Positions 7,716 through 15,049 of a stretch of 25,742 bases of DNA are shown here, one piece after another. The stretch's first letter is position 1. Each line of letters begins with the position of its first letter. Below the pieces are notes generated by a model. It worked only from the letters and a program-made list of their open reading frames with translations. It made no database searches and was not told the DNA's origin. The stretch covers positions 607,377 through 633,118 of the forward strand of contig BFEA01000331.1 in the NCBI GenBank assembly GCA_003427395.1. The letters run 5' to 3'. The position numbers and the translations under genes are program-made. This DNA comes from Chara braunii (Eukaryota > Streptophyta > Charophyceae > Charales > Characeae).

Positions 7716-8420
7716 TCACTCCTCCTTAGGTGACAACAACTTTAATCGCACTATGCATTTGATTTGGCGTAAGTAATTGTTCATGCCGTACACGACATGG
7801 TAACTGGCCAGACGTCCGAACCGGGTTCCAGACAGTCCGGAACAACATGTGGGGAGCGGTGTCTGCTCCATGATCTCCAGAGGGAGCCGCCCAGGGAAAA
7901 AATCAAAAAAGAAAAAGGGGCGGCCCCGGACGTTTTTCGGGTCCTGGCCGCCCCCTGAAAAATAATGGGCTGGGCTATGGAAGTGGACACCTGTCACACC
8001 TCTACAGACCGGACAAGGCCGGTTCGGGTATGGGCTATGGAAGCACCGCATCCACTTCTTGCAGTTGCTGCATCGAATGGCACGTCGACAGATGTCGCAG
8101 ACTACATAGCTCCTACATGCTAGGAGCACAGAGGCATGCCGGCCACAATTGTGTAGGCATTGTCGTTCCGGGCCCTGTCTACAAATTGGACATGACATGT
8201 CAGGGTGCCGTACATGATTGCAATGCTGACTGTCATCAAACGTATGAAAACAAACACTCGCATGGGCTATGCCTTCATAATCGTCATGACACCAAGCATG
8301 TGAATCACATATTAGCCAAATCTGAGTTGGGCCATCACAAAGCAGCATTGAGGAAGTTGATTGGGTTTCTGCAGTCATTACTCCCTCTCCACGGTCAGGT
8401 GACGACAAGGACTGATCCAA
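7716..8420 (-). CDS. Cys/His-rich putative zinc-binding protein (paralogue B)
   Basis: An open frame of 234 codons from ATG 8420 to a stop at 7716. Residues 28-139 hold the conserved part. The ligands are Cys28, Cys38, His41, Cys44-His45, Cys57, Cys67, His69, Cys77, Cys80, Cys88, Cys92, His95, Cys102, Cys108, Cys111, plus Cys117 and Cys120, then Cys126, His128, Cys136 and Cys139. Every ligand from 28 to 111 sits exactly 12 positions after its counterpart in paralogue A, with no gap. The two C-x-H-x3-P-x3-C-P-x-C motifs are CNHVRHPDMSCPIC and CFHSPYPNRPCPVC. The region after residue about 155 covers a G+C hairpin and a Phe run (FFFFDFF); it may be non-coding, since paralogue A ends soon after its second motif. 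The N-terminal ATG could be exonic: an acceptor-like TTTGGATCAG lies at the start. Role unknown; zinc-dependent protein or nucleic-acid binding is only a guess. Confidence 0.6.
   Translation of the reverse strand: MDQSLSSPDRGEGVMTAETQSTSSMLLCDGPTQIWLICDSHAWCHDDYEGIAHASVCFHTFDDSQHCNHVRHPDMSCPICRQGPERQCLHNCGRHASVLLACRSYVVCDICRRAIRCSNCKKWMRCFHSPYPNRPCPVCRGVTGVHFHSPAHYFSGGGQDPKNVRGRPFFFFDFFPGRLPLEIMEQTPLPTCCSGLSGTRFGRLASYHVVYGMNNYLRQIKCIVRLKLLSPKEE
7917..7954. repeat. G+C-rich hairpin next to A-rich DNA
   Basis: Inverted repeat GGGGCGGCC...GGCCGCCCC with an inner GGAC/GTCC pairing around a T-rich loop, preceded by an A-rich stretch (about 7897-7916). It lies in the distal part of the paralogue B frame, where conservation with paralogue A has ended. 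Confidence 0.7.
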
Positions 8421-8477
8421 AGGTAAGGGTGTTTAGCTATTGCAAGATTTGGCCTGCAACAGGCTGTGCGCGTGTTT

Positions 8478-8546
8478 CAAATTTCCACCACAACAGCCCC
8501 TATTCCACCCAGATGAGTAGATCCGAAATGGAAGCAGCTTTAGGAG
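8478..8546 (-). repeat. Partial inverted copy of the 19.8-21.1 kb tandem repeat
   Basis: The + strand carries CACCACAACAGCCCCTATTC, then GATGAGTAGATCC and GAAGCAGCTTTA. This is the reverse complement of the part of the tandem unit at about 20041-20107, 20460-20524 and 20894-20960. Read on + here, and on - in the tandem array, it encodes FHHNSPYS and MSRS(K/E)(I/M)EAAL. Similarity stops soon after the Leu codon. Confidence 0.75.
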
Positions 8547-8761
8547 GTTGAACCTGTCAGTCTCCCCAGCATACATTTGACTGATGGATAAGGACTCACC
8601 AAATCACCCAGAGTTGGCAATACCCCTGAGAAAAGTTCACTTTACTCCCACCTGAATTTTATCTCTACACTAGAAATTCCACTTTCCTCAACCTCGTGTG
8701 TGTGCGTGTGATAAGGAATCCCCGCAACCAAGAACCAACCTCAATAATAATCAGAGATAAA

Positions 8762-8779
8762 GTGTGTGTGTGTGTGTGT

Positions 8780-8836
<57 letters not shown>
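8762..8836 (+). repeat. (TG)n microsatellite
   Basis: About 75 bp of TG dinucleotides with one A interruption. It lies just 3' (minus-strand sense) of the membrane-protein exon, inside what would be its following intron. Confidence 0.95.
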
Positions 8837-8837
<1 letters not shown>

Positions 8838-8857
8838 AAATCTACCCGCTTGCACAC

Positions 8858-9013
8858 CTGATCGACCTTGGCAAGGGAATCATAGTTATTGTCCATTATA
8901 CGCCTAGCACTAGCTAGCAGAAGAAGTGCACCAAACACCATGGAACCAGCAAAGAAATAGAAGGAACAAGAAGCTGACGCATGTAGCAGAAAGACCGAGT
9001 ACAGAGAGGTCAC
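8858..9013 (-). CDS. Internal exon of a putative membrane protein
   Basis: A 52-codon exon with GTGCAG at the acceptor side and CAG|GTGTGC at the donor side, phase 0 at both ends. The peptide starts VTSLYSVFLLHASASCSFYF, continues FAGSMVFGALLLLASARRIM and ends DNNYDSLAKVDQ. The first 35 residues are a long hydrophobic stretch, enough for one or two membrane spans, followed by a basic Arg-Arg and a polar acidic tail. That looks like a membrane helix with a cytosolic loop. I do not recognise the family. No partner exon was identified within the window. A pyrimidine-rich tract is not obvious before the acceptor, so the left border is less certain than the right. Confidence 0.4.
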
Positions 9014-9389
9014 CTGCACGAATACACCTGATAATATAGCTAAGCAAAATGCAGAAGGAACCCACTATTCTGAGGCACAGGGCTGCCAAGCTCTGTGAAG
9101 TAGAGGCCACAACTGGCCATACCGTCCATCTGTCATACTGGCCACAGCTGTTCTCTAGGTCATATTAAATTGTTCAGAAAAAAAAAAAAGAAAAAAAAAA
9201 GGTCATATTGGCAACACACCTGATCTAATTGGATGCACCACCACTCCTCAGCAGAACAACCAAGACCACTAAGCCATCTCTTTTTATCTTTTTTTTTTGT
9301 TCACAATGCCATATACCAGTGTTTTGTTCTGTTGCATTTGGATTCACACTTGAGTCTGCATAAATTTTGAACATTGTTTTATTCCGTTA

Positions 9390-9650
9390 CATGAACTTGC
9401 ATCTGGATTCGAATTTGGGTTTCCCAACTGAGATAGGCTTGTTGATGGGGAACACTAAGCCGTCTTCGTCATGCCTAATATTGCCTGTAGCATCCAAATA
9501 AGATGGCTTTGCAGTGTTGCACAGATCACACCCAAACTGGGCCCGTCCGATTTGCCTCAGAGAGGAAAGACATGCATGACCCCAAACTTGCCCAAAGCAC
9601 ATTGGCCCTGAAGTGCTAAACAGGCAGCCTGTTTGTTGTCTAGCCTTGTC
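9390..9650 (-). CDS. Doubtful Cys-containing C-terminal exon
   Basis: A minus-strand frame reads FSTSGPMCFGQVWGHACLSS, LRQIGRAQFGCDLCNTAKPS and ends KPISVGKPKFESRCKFM before a stop at 9387-9389. It has Cys-x8-Cys and Cys-x2-Cys pairs and a sensible amino-acid mix, but another frame over the same bases is also open. There is no paralogue in the window to support it. It could be a short coding remnant. Confidence 0.2.
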
Positions 9651-10045
9651 TTTTCTTTTCGACGGTCTGGTGTGATGGTGGGTGGGGGAGGGCGCAGATG
9701 GCGCCCAGTAGGAGAAGGAAAGGGGCCAGGAGTTCGGGAGTGGGAAGCGTGACACACAACATATTTCCAACCACATGATGCGTTATGCAAGGAACGGAAC
9801 GCCGGCATGAGCATGGTCCACATAGGACGTTGGCTCACATACGCTTATAACATGGCCTACACCTCATGCCCGCAGGAGGAGGGATTTATACTACATGAAG
9901 GAAACAACTTATTATCAGCACTGGGCAGACGGACGAGAAGAATCTCGTCTAAGCGACTTATGTAGAAAATTGTCGTCTGTGTAGCCTATTCACATCAACG
10001 CTAAAGCTCCAAATGCATACTGAGCGGACTGAATTTTCATTAATT

Positions 10046-10187
<142 letters not shown>

Positions 10188-10288
10188 CACCACCAAAGTC
10201 TACCGGACGACCTACCTTTCCCTAAGAAGGCAGCGTGCAAGGTGACGCATGGAAAACAGACTTGGGAGCACTACTGAATTAGGGGGCG

Positions 10289-10289
<1 letters not shown>

Positions 10290-10364
<75 letters not shown>
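10290..10364 (+). repeat. (GA)n microsatellite
   Basis: About 75 bp of pure GA dinucleotides. Confidence 0.95.
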
Positions 10365-10366
<2 letters not shown>

Positions 10367-10457
10367 CAGCAACCTAAGCTGTGCACGTTCCTCAAACGAC
10401 GATCATCCGGTGACTTGCTCATTGCGAGTTGTTCCCCTCCGGACACGCCCAGTTACA

Positions 10458-10620
10458 AGACGCACAAACCATTCTACTGTCGGACATCAGTAGCGCACAA
10501 ACCATTCTACTGTCGGACATCAGTAGCGACCAAAACCCATTGTTTCTTCACCACACACTCCTCTCCTCCTCCTCCTCCCTCTACTGTCGGACAGCAGAAG
10601 CGACCAAAATCCATTGTTTC
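10458..10620 (+). repeat. 33-bp tandem repeat plus diverged copy
   Basis: CGCACAAACCATTCTACTGT followed by CGGACATCAGTAG occurs twice head to tail at about 10460-10525. A diverged unit, CTACTGTCGGACAGCAGAAGC, follows at about 10580 with the same downstream GACCAAAA-CCATTGTTTCTT block as the second unit. No coding role is evident. Confidence 0.8.
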
Positions 10621-10635
10621 TTTGCCACGCACTTC

Positions 10636-10960
10636 TTTTCTCCTCCTCCTCCTCCTCCTCCTCCTCCTCCTCCTCCTTCCTCACCCTCCTCCTCCCTCAC
10701 CCTCCTCTTCCCCCTACTCCTACTCCCTCATCTTCCTTTTCCTCTAGGACTTCCTCCTCCAACCTTCCTCCTCGTTCCACTCATCCTTCTCTACATCTAC
10801 TGTTCTTTCCCTCAACCTCCGAGCCGACTTCATTTTTTCTTTTCCCTTGTTCCTTTTTCCTTTCCCTTCTCATTTTTCTTTCTTTTTCCGTTTCTCGACC
10901 TCGTCTTACTGCTCACTGTGCTTCGGGAGTTTTGACTGCTCCCTTTGCTTCCGGAGTTTT
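10636..10960 (+). repeat. Pyrimidine-rich low complexity, (CCT)n
   Basis: Almost pure C/T DNA, including a (CTC)n run at 10640-10676, followed by copies of TTCGGGAGTTTTGACTGCT at 10921-10970 that reach into the 3' end of the KAI2-like gene. On the minus strand this would be the purine-rich 3' UTR of that gene. Confidence 0.8.
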
Positions 10961-10973
10961 GACTGCTCACTGA

Positions 10974-12062
10974 TCACTGAGCTTCGGGAAGTCGACTGCT
11001 TAGTACGTCATCCATTTGCAAATGCCGAAGCAACACAGCTGCAAAACTCTTGGGAGCAATGACATGAGGAAGGTGGCCACTTATCGGTAGAACCTCCAGA
11101 TGAACCTCTGGGGCGTTACACAAACGGTCTTTCGTAAAAGGGCCCACGGACTGAGGTACCGCAAAGTCGTTTTCTGTGACGAGAAGGTGCACCGGACAGG
11201 TCACTCGCTCCAACACCGACCGATAGTCCGAGGCGAAGATGGCCTTGGAAATCGCGACCGCAATCTCTGGCCGCATACTCAGCAGCCCGGCAGTCACGTA
11301 CTCCACCGCCTTCTGGTACTCCACCCCCTCCTCACCAGCAGCGGAGGCATGACCCCACGGCGAAGCTCCGTCTGGGACTTCTCTGCCCTTCCTTTCTTCT
11401 GGATATTGGGATGCGCTGGGGCCAAGAAGCATTGCGGCGAACATCTTGGCCCAGGCAGGGTAATCGTCGACCATAGCCTGGAAGGTCGAATCGATGTCTT
11501 CTCGATCGAAGCCCCCGACGTAGGCGGAGTCATTAAGGTACCTTGGAGAACCCATCAAAGAGATAATTCGCCTGAACATTCGGGGTCGTTGCACGGCGGC
11601 AAGAATACCGATCATGGCAGACATTGAATGGCCGACGTAGATGATGTCTTCCAGGCTGCTGTCAACTCCACCTCCTCCTCCTCCTCCTCCCTCCTCTCCT
11701 CCTGCTCTACCTCCACATCCTGCTCTTCCACCTCCTCCCTTCTCTCCTCCTCCTAGTACGCCCTTGGCAAAGGGAGGAGACTGTCTCACTTCGTCCAGGA
11801 TGCGCAGCAGGTCGTCAGCGAATCCTTGCAGAGTGGAATGACGGGAAGCAGAGAAGCAGCCAGGGTCGCATCGACCGGATCCGGCTAAGTCGTAAAGGAG
11901 AACGCGGTAGTTGCTCTCAACAAGATAAGGCAACACAGTCGCCCACACCGTCTGATCACCGCCGAAGCCATGGGCCAAAACGACAGTCTTGCGTCCCTTT
12001 CCTAAAATAGAAACATTGTGCAGGTCGGCAAGAGACGGGGAAGGGGAATCTGACGAAGCCAT
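10974..12062 (-). CDS. KAI2-like: KAI2/D14-family α/β-hydrolase (KAI2-like)
   Basis: An intronless 362-residue protein from ATG 12062. The family recognises karrikins, strigolactones or the unknown KAI2 ligand and slowly hydrolyses butenolides. Visible marks are LAHGFGGDQTVW (oxyanion-hole region, residues 29-40), LLYDLAGSG (55-63), GHSMSA with nucleophile Ser146, MGSPRYLNDSAYVGGFDRED (170-189) at the start of the lid, MRPEIA (263-268), ENDFAVP with Asp299 and SGHLPH with His330. The triad is complete. Arabidopsis KAI2 is about 270 residues; the excess is a Gly-rich insertion (about 94-135) just before the nucleophile strand, a second insertion (about 219-250) in the lid, and short termini. 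ATGs at 12095 and 12194 are also in frame, but the extension is hydrophobic and unlike the family; I chose 12062 because MASSDSPSPSLADLHNVSIL places the first conserved strand normally. KAI2 rather than D14 follows from sequence flavour and early divergence, and is inference. Confidence 0.9.
   Translation of the reverse strand: MASSDSPSPSLADLHNVSILGKGRKTVVLAHGFGGDQTVWATVLPYLVESNYRVLLYDLAGSGRCDPGCFSASRHSTLQGFADDLLRILDEVRQSPPFAKGVLGGGEKGGGGRAGCGGRAGGEEGGGGGGGGVDSSLEDIIYVGHSMSAMIGILAAVQRPRMFRRIISLMGSPRYLNDSAYVGGFDREDIDSTFQAMVDDYPAWAKMFAAMLLGPSASQYPEERKGREVPDGASPWGHASAAGEEGVEYQKAVEYVTAGLLSMRPEIAVAISKAIFASDYRSVLERVTCPVHLLVTENDFAVPQSVGPFTKDRLCNAPEVHLEVLPISGHLPHVIAPKSFAAVLLRHLQMDDVLSSRLPEAQ
11658..11783 (-). 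other. Gly-rich insertion inside the KAI2-like gene
   Basis: A 42-codon in-frame stretch (residues about 94-135) between the helix ILDEVRQ and the strand DIIYVGHS. It is built from GGA/GGC/GGT codons (+ strand CTCCTCC repeats), with GGGEKGGGGRAGCGGRAGGE as its core. In other family members these two elements are separated by a few residues. It contains no stop. Its borders are not good splice sites and the tract is purine-rich, so an intron is unlikely. It probably arose by trinucleotide expansion. Confidence 0.75.
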
Positions 12063-12600
12063 TAGCACAGGATGAGGAGAGGACAAGGGGATCATGGCGC
12101 AATCGGGAAAAGGATAAAAGCAGCACAAAAGAAATGAATAAAAGATGACGACGACAGAAGAAAAAAAAAACCGAAAAAAAGAGGAATAAATCAATCAATA
12201 AATAAATAAGAACCAGAAATGATCGAGGGAAAGGGAGGGAGGCGGAAGATGGGAAGGGAAGAGAAGGGAAATGGTGGAAAGGGGGCAAAAAGGATGAAAG
12301 ACTGATCAGATTCCAGATGAGTGAAAAATGGTGGAACGCGGGAAAATGAAAGACTGATCTCCGAAAAAAAATAAAAAAAATAAAATAAATGAAAGACTGA
12401 TCTCCAGATGAGTCAGTTTGAATCCAAGGTTAGAGACCTTAAGGCGAGGGAAAAAAAAAAAAAAAAAAAAAGAAACAAAGCCAAGGGATCGACTGATTTG
12501 CAGATAAATAAATTTGGACCCAAAGATGATCCAAGGAAAAAAAAAGGATAACCGTACGATCAGAAGAGGAATACAAGTTACTTTTTATTATTATAACTTA
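12063..12600. other. 5' flank of the KAI2-like gene, A-rich, no other gene seen
   Basis: Purine-rich and A-rich DNA holding three copies of GAAAGACTGATC (about 12296, 12350, 12390), two followed by CCAGATGAG, and several A-runs. The promoter of the KAI2-like gene should lie here, but I see no convincing core element. Confidence 0.4.
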
Positions 12601-12728
12601 AAAAAAAACTAAAAGGATATAATCAGGAAAAAAAACTAAAAGGATAAAGTTCATAATCTGGAAAAAAACTTAAAGGGTAAAAGTTTATAATAAGGAAAAA
12701 AACTAAAAGGATAAAGTTTATAATCAGT
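12598..12728 (+). repeat. A-rich tandem repeat, about 4 units
   Basis: Units of about 33-40 bp of the form GGAAAAAAACTAAAAGGATA plus AAGTTTATAATCA are repeated four times with small length changes. Confidence 0.75.
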
Positions 12729-12767
12729 AGGGATGTGACAAGAGGAGAGAAGATGTACTGTCAAAAT

Positions 12768-12850
12768 CGCGGTCAGCTCGACAGAGTCGACACCCAGCAA
12801 TGGAAGGTGCTCATCAGCTCGACACCCAGCAATGGAAAGTGCTCATCAAC
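12768..12850 (+). repeat. Two-copy tandem repeat
   Basis: CAGCTCGACA, a CACCCAGCAATGGAA core and GTGCTCATCA occur twice in succession at 12772-12847, the first unit with an extra GAGTCGA. Confidence 0.75.
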
Positions 12851-12995
12851 AGAAAATCAGACAATGCCAACCACAAACGTATAGACCTGCTTGACTCCTC
12901 AAGGCCAACGTGCTTTTTCCCAATCACTGGACGCTAAATCATGCTTCTTTTCAGAATCTCTCTTTCGCTCTCCTCGCCCTCTTCCCCACAGCCAA

Positions 12996-12996
<1 letters not shown>

Positions 12997-13082
<86 letters not shown>
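12997..13082 (+). repeat. 86-bp pure poly(A) run
   Basis: Uninterrupted A tract. It could be the tail of a retroposed sequence inserted on +, with the upstream 12.9 kb region as body, or an expanded mononucleotide run. It lies 34 bp upstream of a putative first exon. Confidence 0.95.
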
Positions 13083-13083
<1 letters not shown>

Positions 13084-13115
13084 AGCCACTTTGCTAGGAC
13101 TCAGAAGAGGAGAAG

Positions 13116-13212
13116 ATGTCGAAAGTCAACGCCACTGCCTCGGTCAAACCTCCTTACACGCACGGGAAAGACTATCTCCAGCGCCGCGACACCTATCTTA
13201 AACTTCTCATAG
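13116..13212 (+). CDS. Putative first exon, product not recognised
   Basis: An ATG at 13116 opens a frame reading MSKVNATASVKPPYTHGKDY and LQRRDTYLKLLI, then a donor-like ATAG|GTACTT at 13212-13213 (phase 1). The peptide is hydrophilic and basic with a helical end and looks like a real N-terminus. The sequence beyond the junction loses protein character and runs into a Phe/Ser-rich stretch. No later exon was found on +. It may be a genuine gene start, or a captured exon next to the poly(A) run. Confidence 0.35.
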
Positions 13213-13299
13213 GTACTTGCCATGTGTCGCAGCCTGGTTGGCTGGTGTTATCCTGCGCGAGATGTCAGCTCTTCTTCCCGTCCTTCTTTGTCTCTAAGT

Positions 13300-13715
13300 C
13301 TTCGCCGAAGTGAAGGCGTCGACTATCGATAGCTCCCTCTTCTCTTCTCTCTTCAAGCCCACGGCACCTCCACATAGTTGCACACTCCCTGTCTGAAACA
13401 TTCCTTGTATGGTATGAGATATCCAATCCACATCCAATCCAATATGGATATCCAATATGGATATGGACGTCCCACGTCTCGGGTCTTCTTGACTGCTGTG
13501 CAACTTCTTTTTTTTTTTTTTTTTTTCTTTTTAAGGCTAATTCTTTAAGCCCAACCAATTCAATTACCTGTCAAATCTGGACAGGACGGCCTTTCAGGCC
13601 TTTCTTATTGTCATTATAGTATTACGGGGAACCCCGTATTCGCCACATCCGTGCTCAAGCCTCCAACGAGGGAACATGCGGGAGCTGCACCCACCAGCAG
13701 GTGCGATACCTGCTA
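13300..13715. other. No gene seen
   Basis: Unique-looking AT/GC-mixed DNA with a T/C run at about 13505-13533 and direct repeats of ATCCAATATGGATA near 13430-13465. Frames are short and unconvincing. Confidence 0.4.
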
Positions 13716-13716
13716 C

Positions 13717-13923
13717 AGCAGCAGGTGCACCACAACGTTTTTTATATAGCTACGTAATCTACCCCTCCGTATATCGAACAGCCTGTCACTCCGGGAGCCC
13801 CTTCCAGAGCCTTCGCTGGTACAGCAGGTGGACCACAACGTTTTTTATATAGCTACGTAATCTACCCCTCCTTATATCGCACAGCCTGTCACTCCGAGAG
13901 CCCCTTCCAGAGCCTTCGCTGGT
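13717..13923 (+). repeat. Two-copy tandem duplication, 103-bp period
   Basis: Two units, starting at about 13717 and 13820, share ACCACAACGTTTTTTATATA, GCTACGTAATCTACCCCTCC and GAGCCCCTTCCAGAGCCTTC with only a few substitutions. This implies a recent duplication. Confidence 0.9.
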
Positions 13924-14245
13924 AGCGCTGTGGAAGCACCACGCTTTGGGCCTGGCCACACGGTAAAAACGAAGCGCAAACGAAAACGAAACACGTGCAT
14001 CTGCCCGCGAAATAGGCAAAATACAGTCCTTACTATTTACAGCAAACCGACGCACGTGTCAATTATCTGTGGGAAGATGCACTCGTTTCGTTTTTTTTTC
14101 CGTTTCTTCTTCTTTTTTTTTTTTTTTTTTTTCCCCCTTTCATGTGCCGTGGGGCGACACCCTTTCAAAGCACAGCCGGGCGCCACCCTTTTGGGCTGTT
14201 GATGCACCAGGCAGTTACGACATGTGCACAACGAGAGTGAATGGA

Positions 14246-14279
14246 GAGCTGTATGACGGGAAACTGTCACGTACGGTTC
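14246..14279 (+). ncRNA. Group II intron domain V
   Basis: A 34-nt element with the full domain V architecture. The lower stem is GAGCTGT (14246-14252) with ACGGTTC (14273-14279), including the catalytic AGC triad at 14247-14249. A14253 pairs with T14272, and a dinucleotide bulge CG sits at 14270-14271. The upper stem TGACGG/CTGTCA is closed by a GAAA tetraloop (14260-14263). Domain V is the catalytic heart of group II self-splicing introns, found in organelles and bacteria. The bases just before (ACATGTGCACAACGAGAGTG) also look like intron 3' sequence. I saw no intact maturase and no intron 5' end; domain VI after it is followed at once by A-runs. It is most likely an organelle-derived fragment in nuclear DNA. 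Confidence 0.85.
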
Positions 14280-14307
14280 GGAGGGCAGAGACTCACCTGG
14301 GGGTATT

Positions 14308-14341
14308 AAAAAAAAAAAAGAAAAAAAAAAAGAAAAAAAAA
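14308..14341 (+). repeat. A-rich insertion between short direct repeats
   Basis: An A-run with scattered G lies between GGGCAGAGACTCACC (14283-14297) and GGGCAGAAACTCACC (14343-14357). The direct repeats right after the group II domain V could be a duplication created with the A-tract. Confidence 0.6.
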
Positions 14342-14420
14342 CGGGCAGAAACTCACCTCTGACCCCCACCCATTTTAGGTTTTGCTTTAACTGAAGCTAT
14401 TGCTTTATGCGGCAGAGGCT

Positions 14421-14450
14421 CGCCAGCACTCGCCAGCACTCGCCAGCACT
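14421..14450 (+). repeat. 10-bp tandem repeat, three units
   Basis: CGCCAGCACT is repeated three times exactly. Confidence 0.9.
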
Positions 14451-14883
14451 TCCTTCGTTCGTGCCTCTGCCAATCCTCAGAAGCGATGATATGATATTAT
14501 GATATTATACGCGGCTTTTCTTAGGAGGACGACATCCGTTATGTGGCGTTGGATCGCTAATCTTGGTTATAATAAGACCTCTACCAGAAAATGGAAAGGT
14601 ACAGGGCGGTGATTTTGTCTTTTCTGCATGTGGAGAGTACTGGAGCAAGGCCCCATAGCAGCGCCATTTTGAAGTGCCACGTTTTCAACGAAAATCGCCG
14701 CGCTTTGGCATTCCAGTTTTTTTTTTTTTTTTTTTTTTTTTTGGAATCCTCCACGGCTTTTTTGCCTCACAAAAGGAGCTAATCCATATGACACAAACAT
14801 CCTTTCCTGAATTTATTTTCTTTTTTTTTTTTTTTTTTTTTTTTTTTGGAAGAATCATTAGCTTTTATTACAAATGAAAGGAG

Positions 14884-15048
14884 GCCGGGGGCCAAGTCCC
14901 ACTAGCAGCTTTGAGCTACCTCACGCTTTTGCGGAGATGTGCAGAAATGGTGTGGAGTTTCCTGAACTGCACTTCTCCACAAACACGTCCAGATTCAGGC
15001 GTTGAGGTAGCTCAACGCTGCCAGTGGGACTTGGCCCCGGGGCACGGT
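14884..15048. mobile_element. Foldback (MITE-like) element, complete copy
   Basis: Two long inverted arms flank a spacer of about 22 bp. The left arm runs GGCCAAGTCCCACTAGCAGC...GAGCTACCTCA...GGAGATGTGCAG. The reverse complement of the right arm runs GGCCAAGTCCCACTGGCAGC...GAGCTACCTCAACGCC...GGAGAAGTGCAG. The right arm is longer, with about 15 extra bases. Relatives occur at about 15.66 and 15.86 kb. No ORF is inside. It would be a non-autonomous DNA element or a palindromic repeat; target-site duplications were not evident. Confidence 0.7.
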
Positions 15049-15049
15049 T

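Noticed and set aside
7917-7954. Intrinsic bacterial terminator
   Set aside because: GC hairpin beside an A-rich tract fits the shape on the minus strand, but the surroundings are eukaryotic, so no such function is expected.
8030-8551. Plus-strand ORF of 173 codons
   Set aside because: Antisense to paralogue B over most of its length; only its last 65 bp (the repeat copy) have independent support.
10415-10973. Pro/Ser-rich ORFs on +
   Set aside because: Translations of C/T-only DNA and short tandem repeats; several frames open at once, no conserved motif.
12063-12194. N-terminal signal sequence of the hydrolase from the upstream ATG at 12194
   Set aside because: The extension is a Phe/Ser-rich translation of A-rich leader DNA, and the family is cytosolic and nuclear without such a leader; the start at 12062 fits the family.
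14421-14450. Short exact repeats as a CRISPR array
   Set aside because: 10-bp units with no spacers in a eukaryotic context; a simple tandem repeat.
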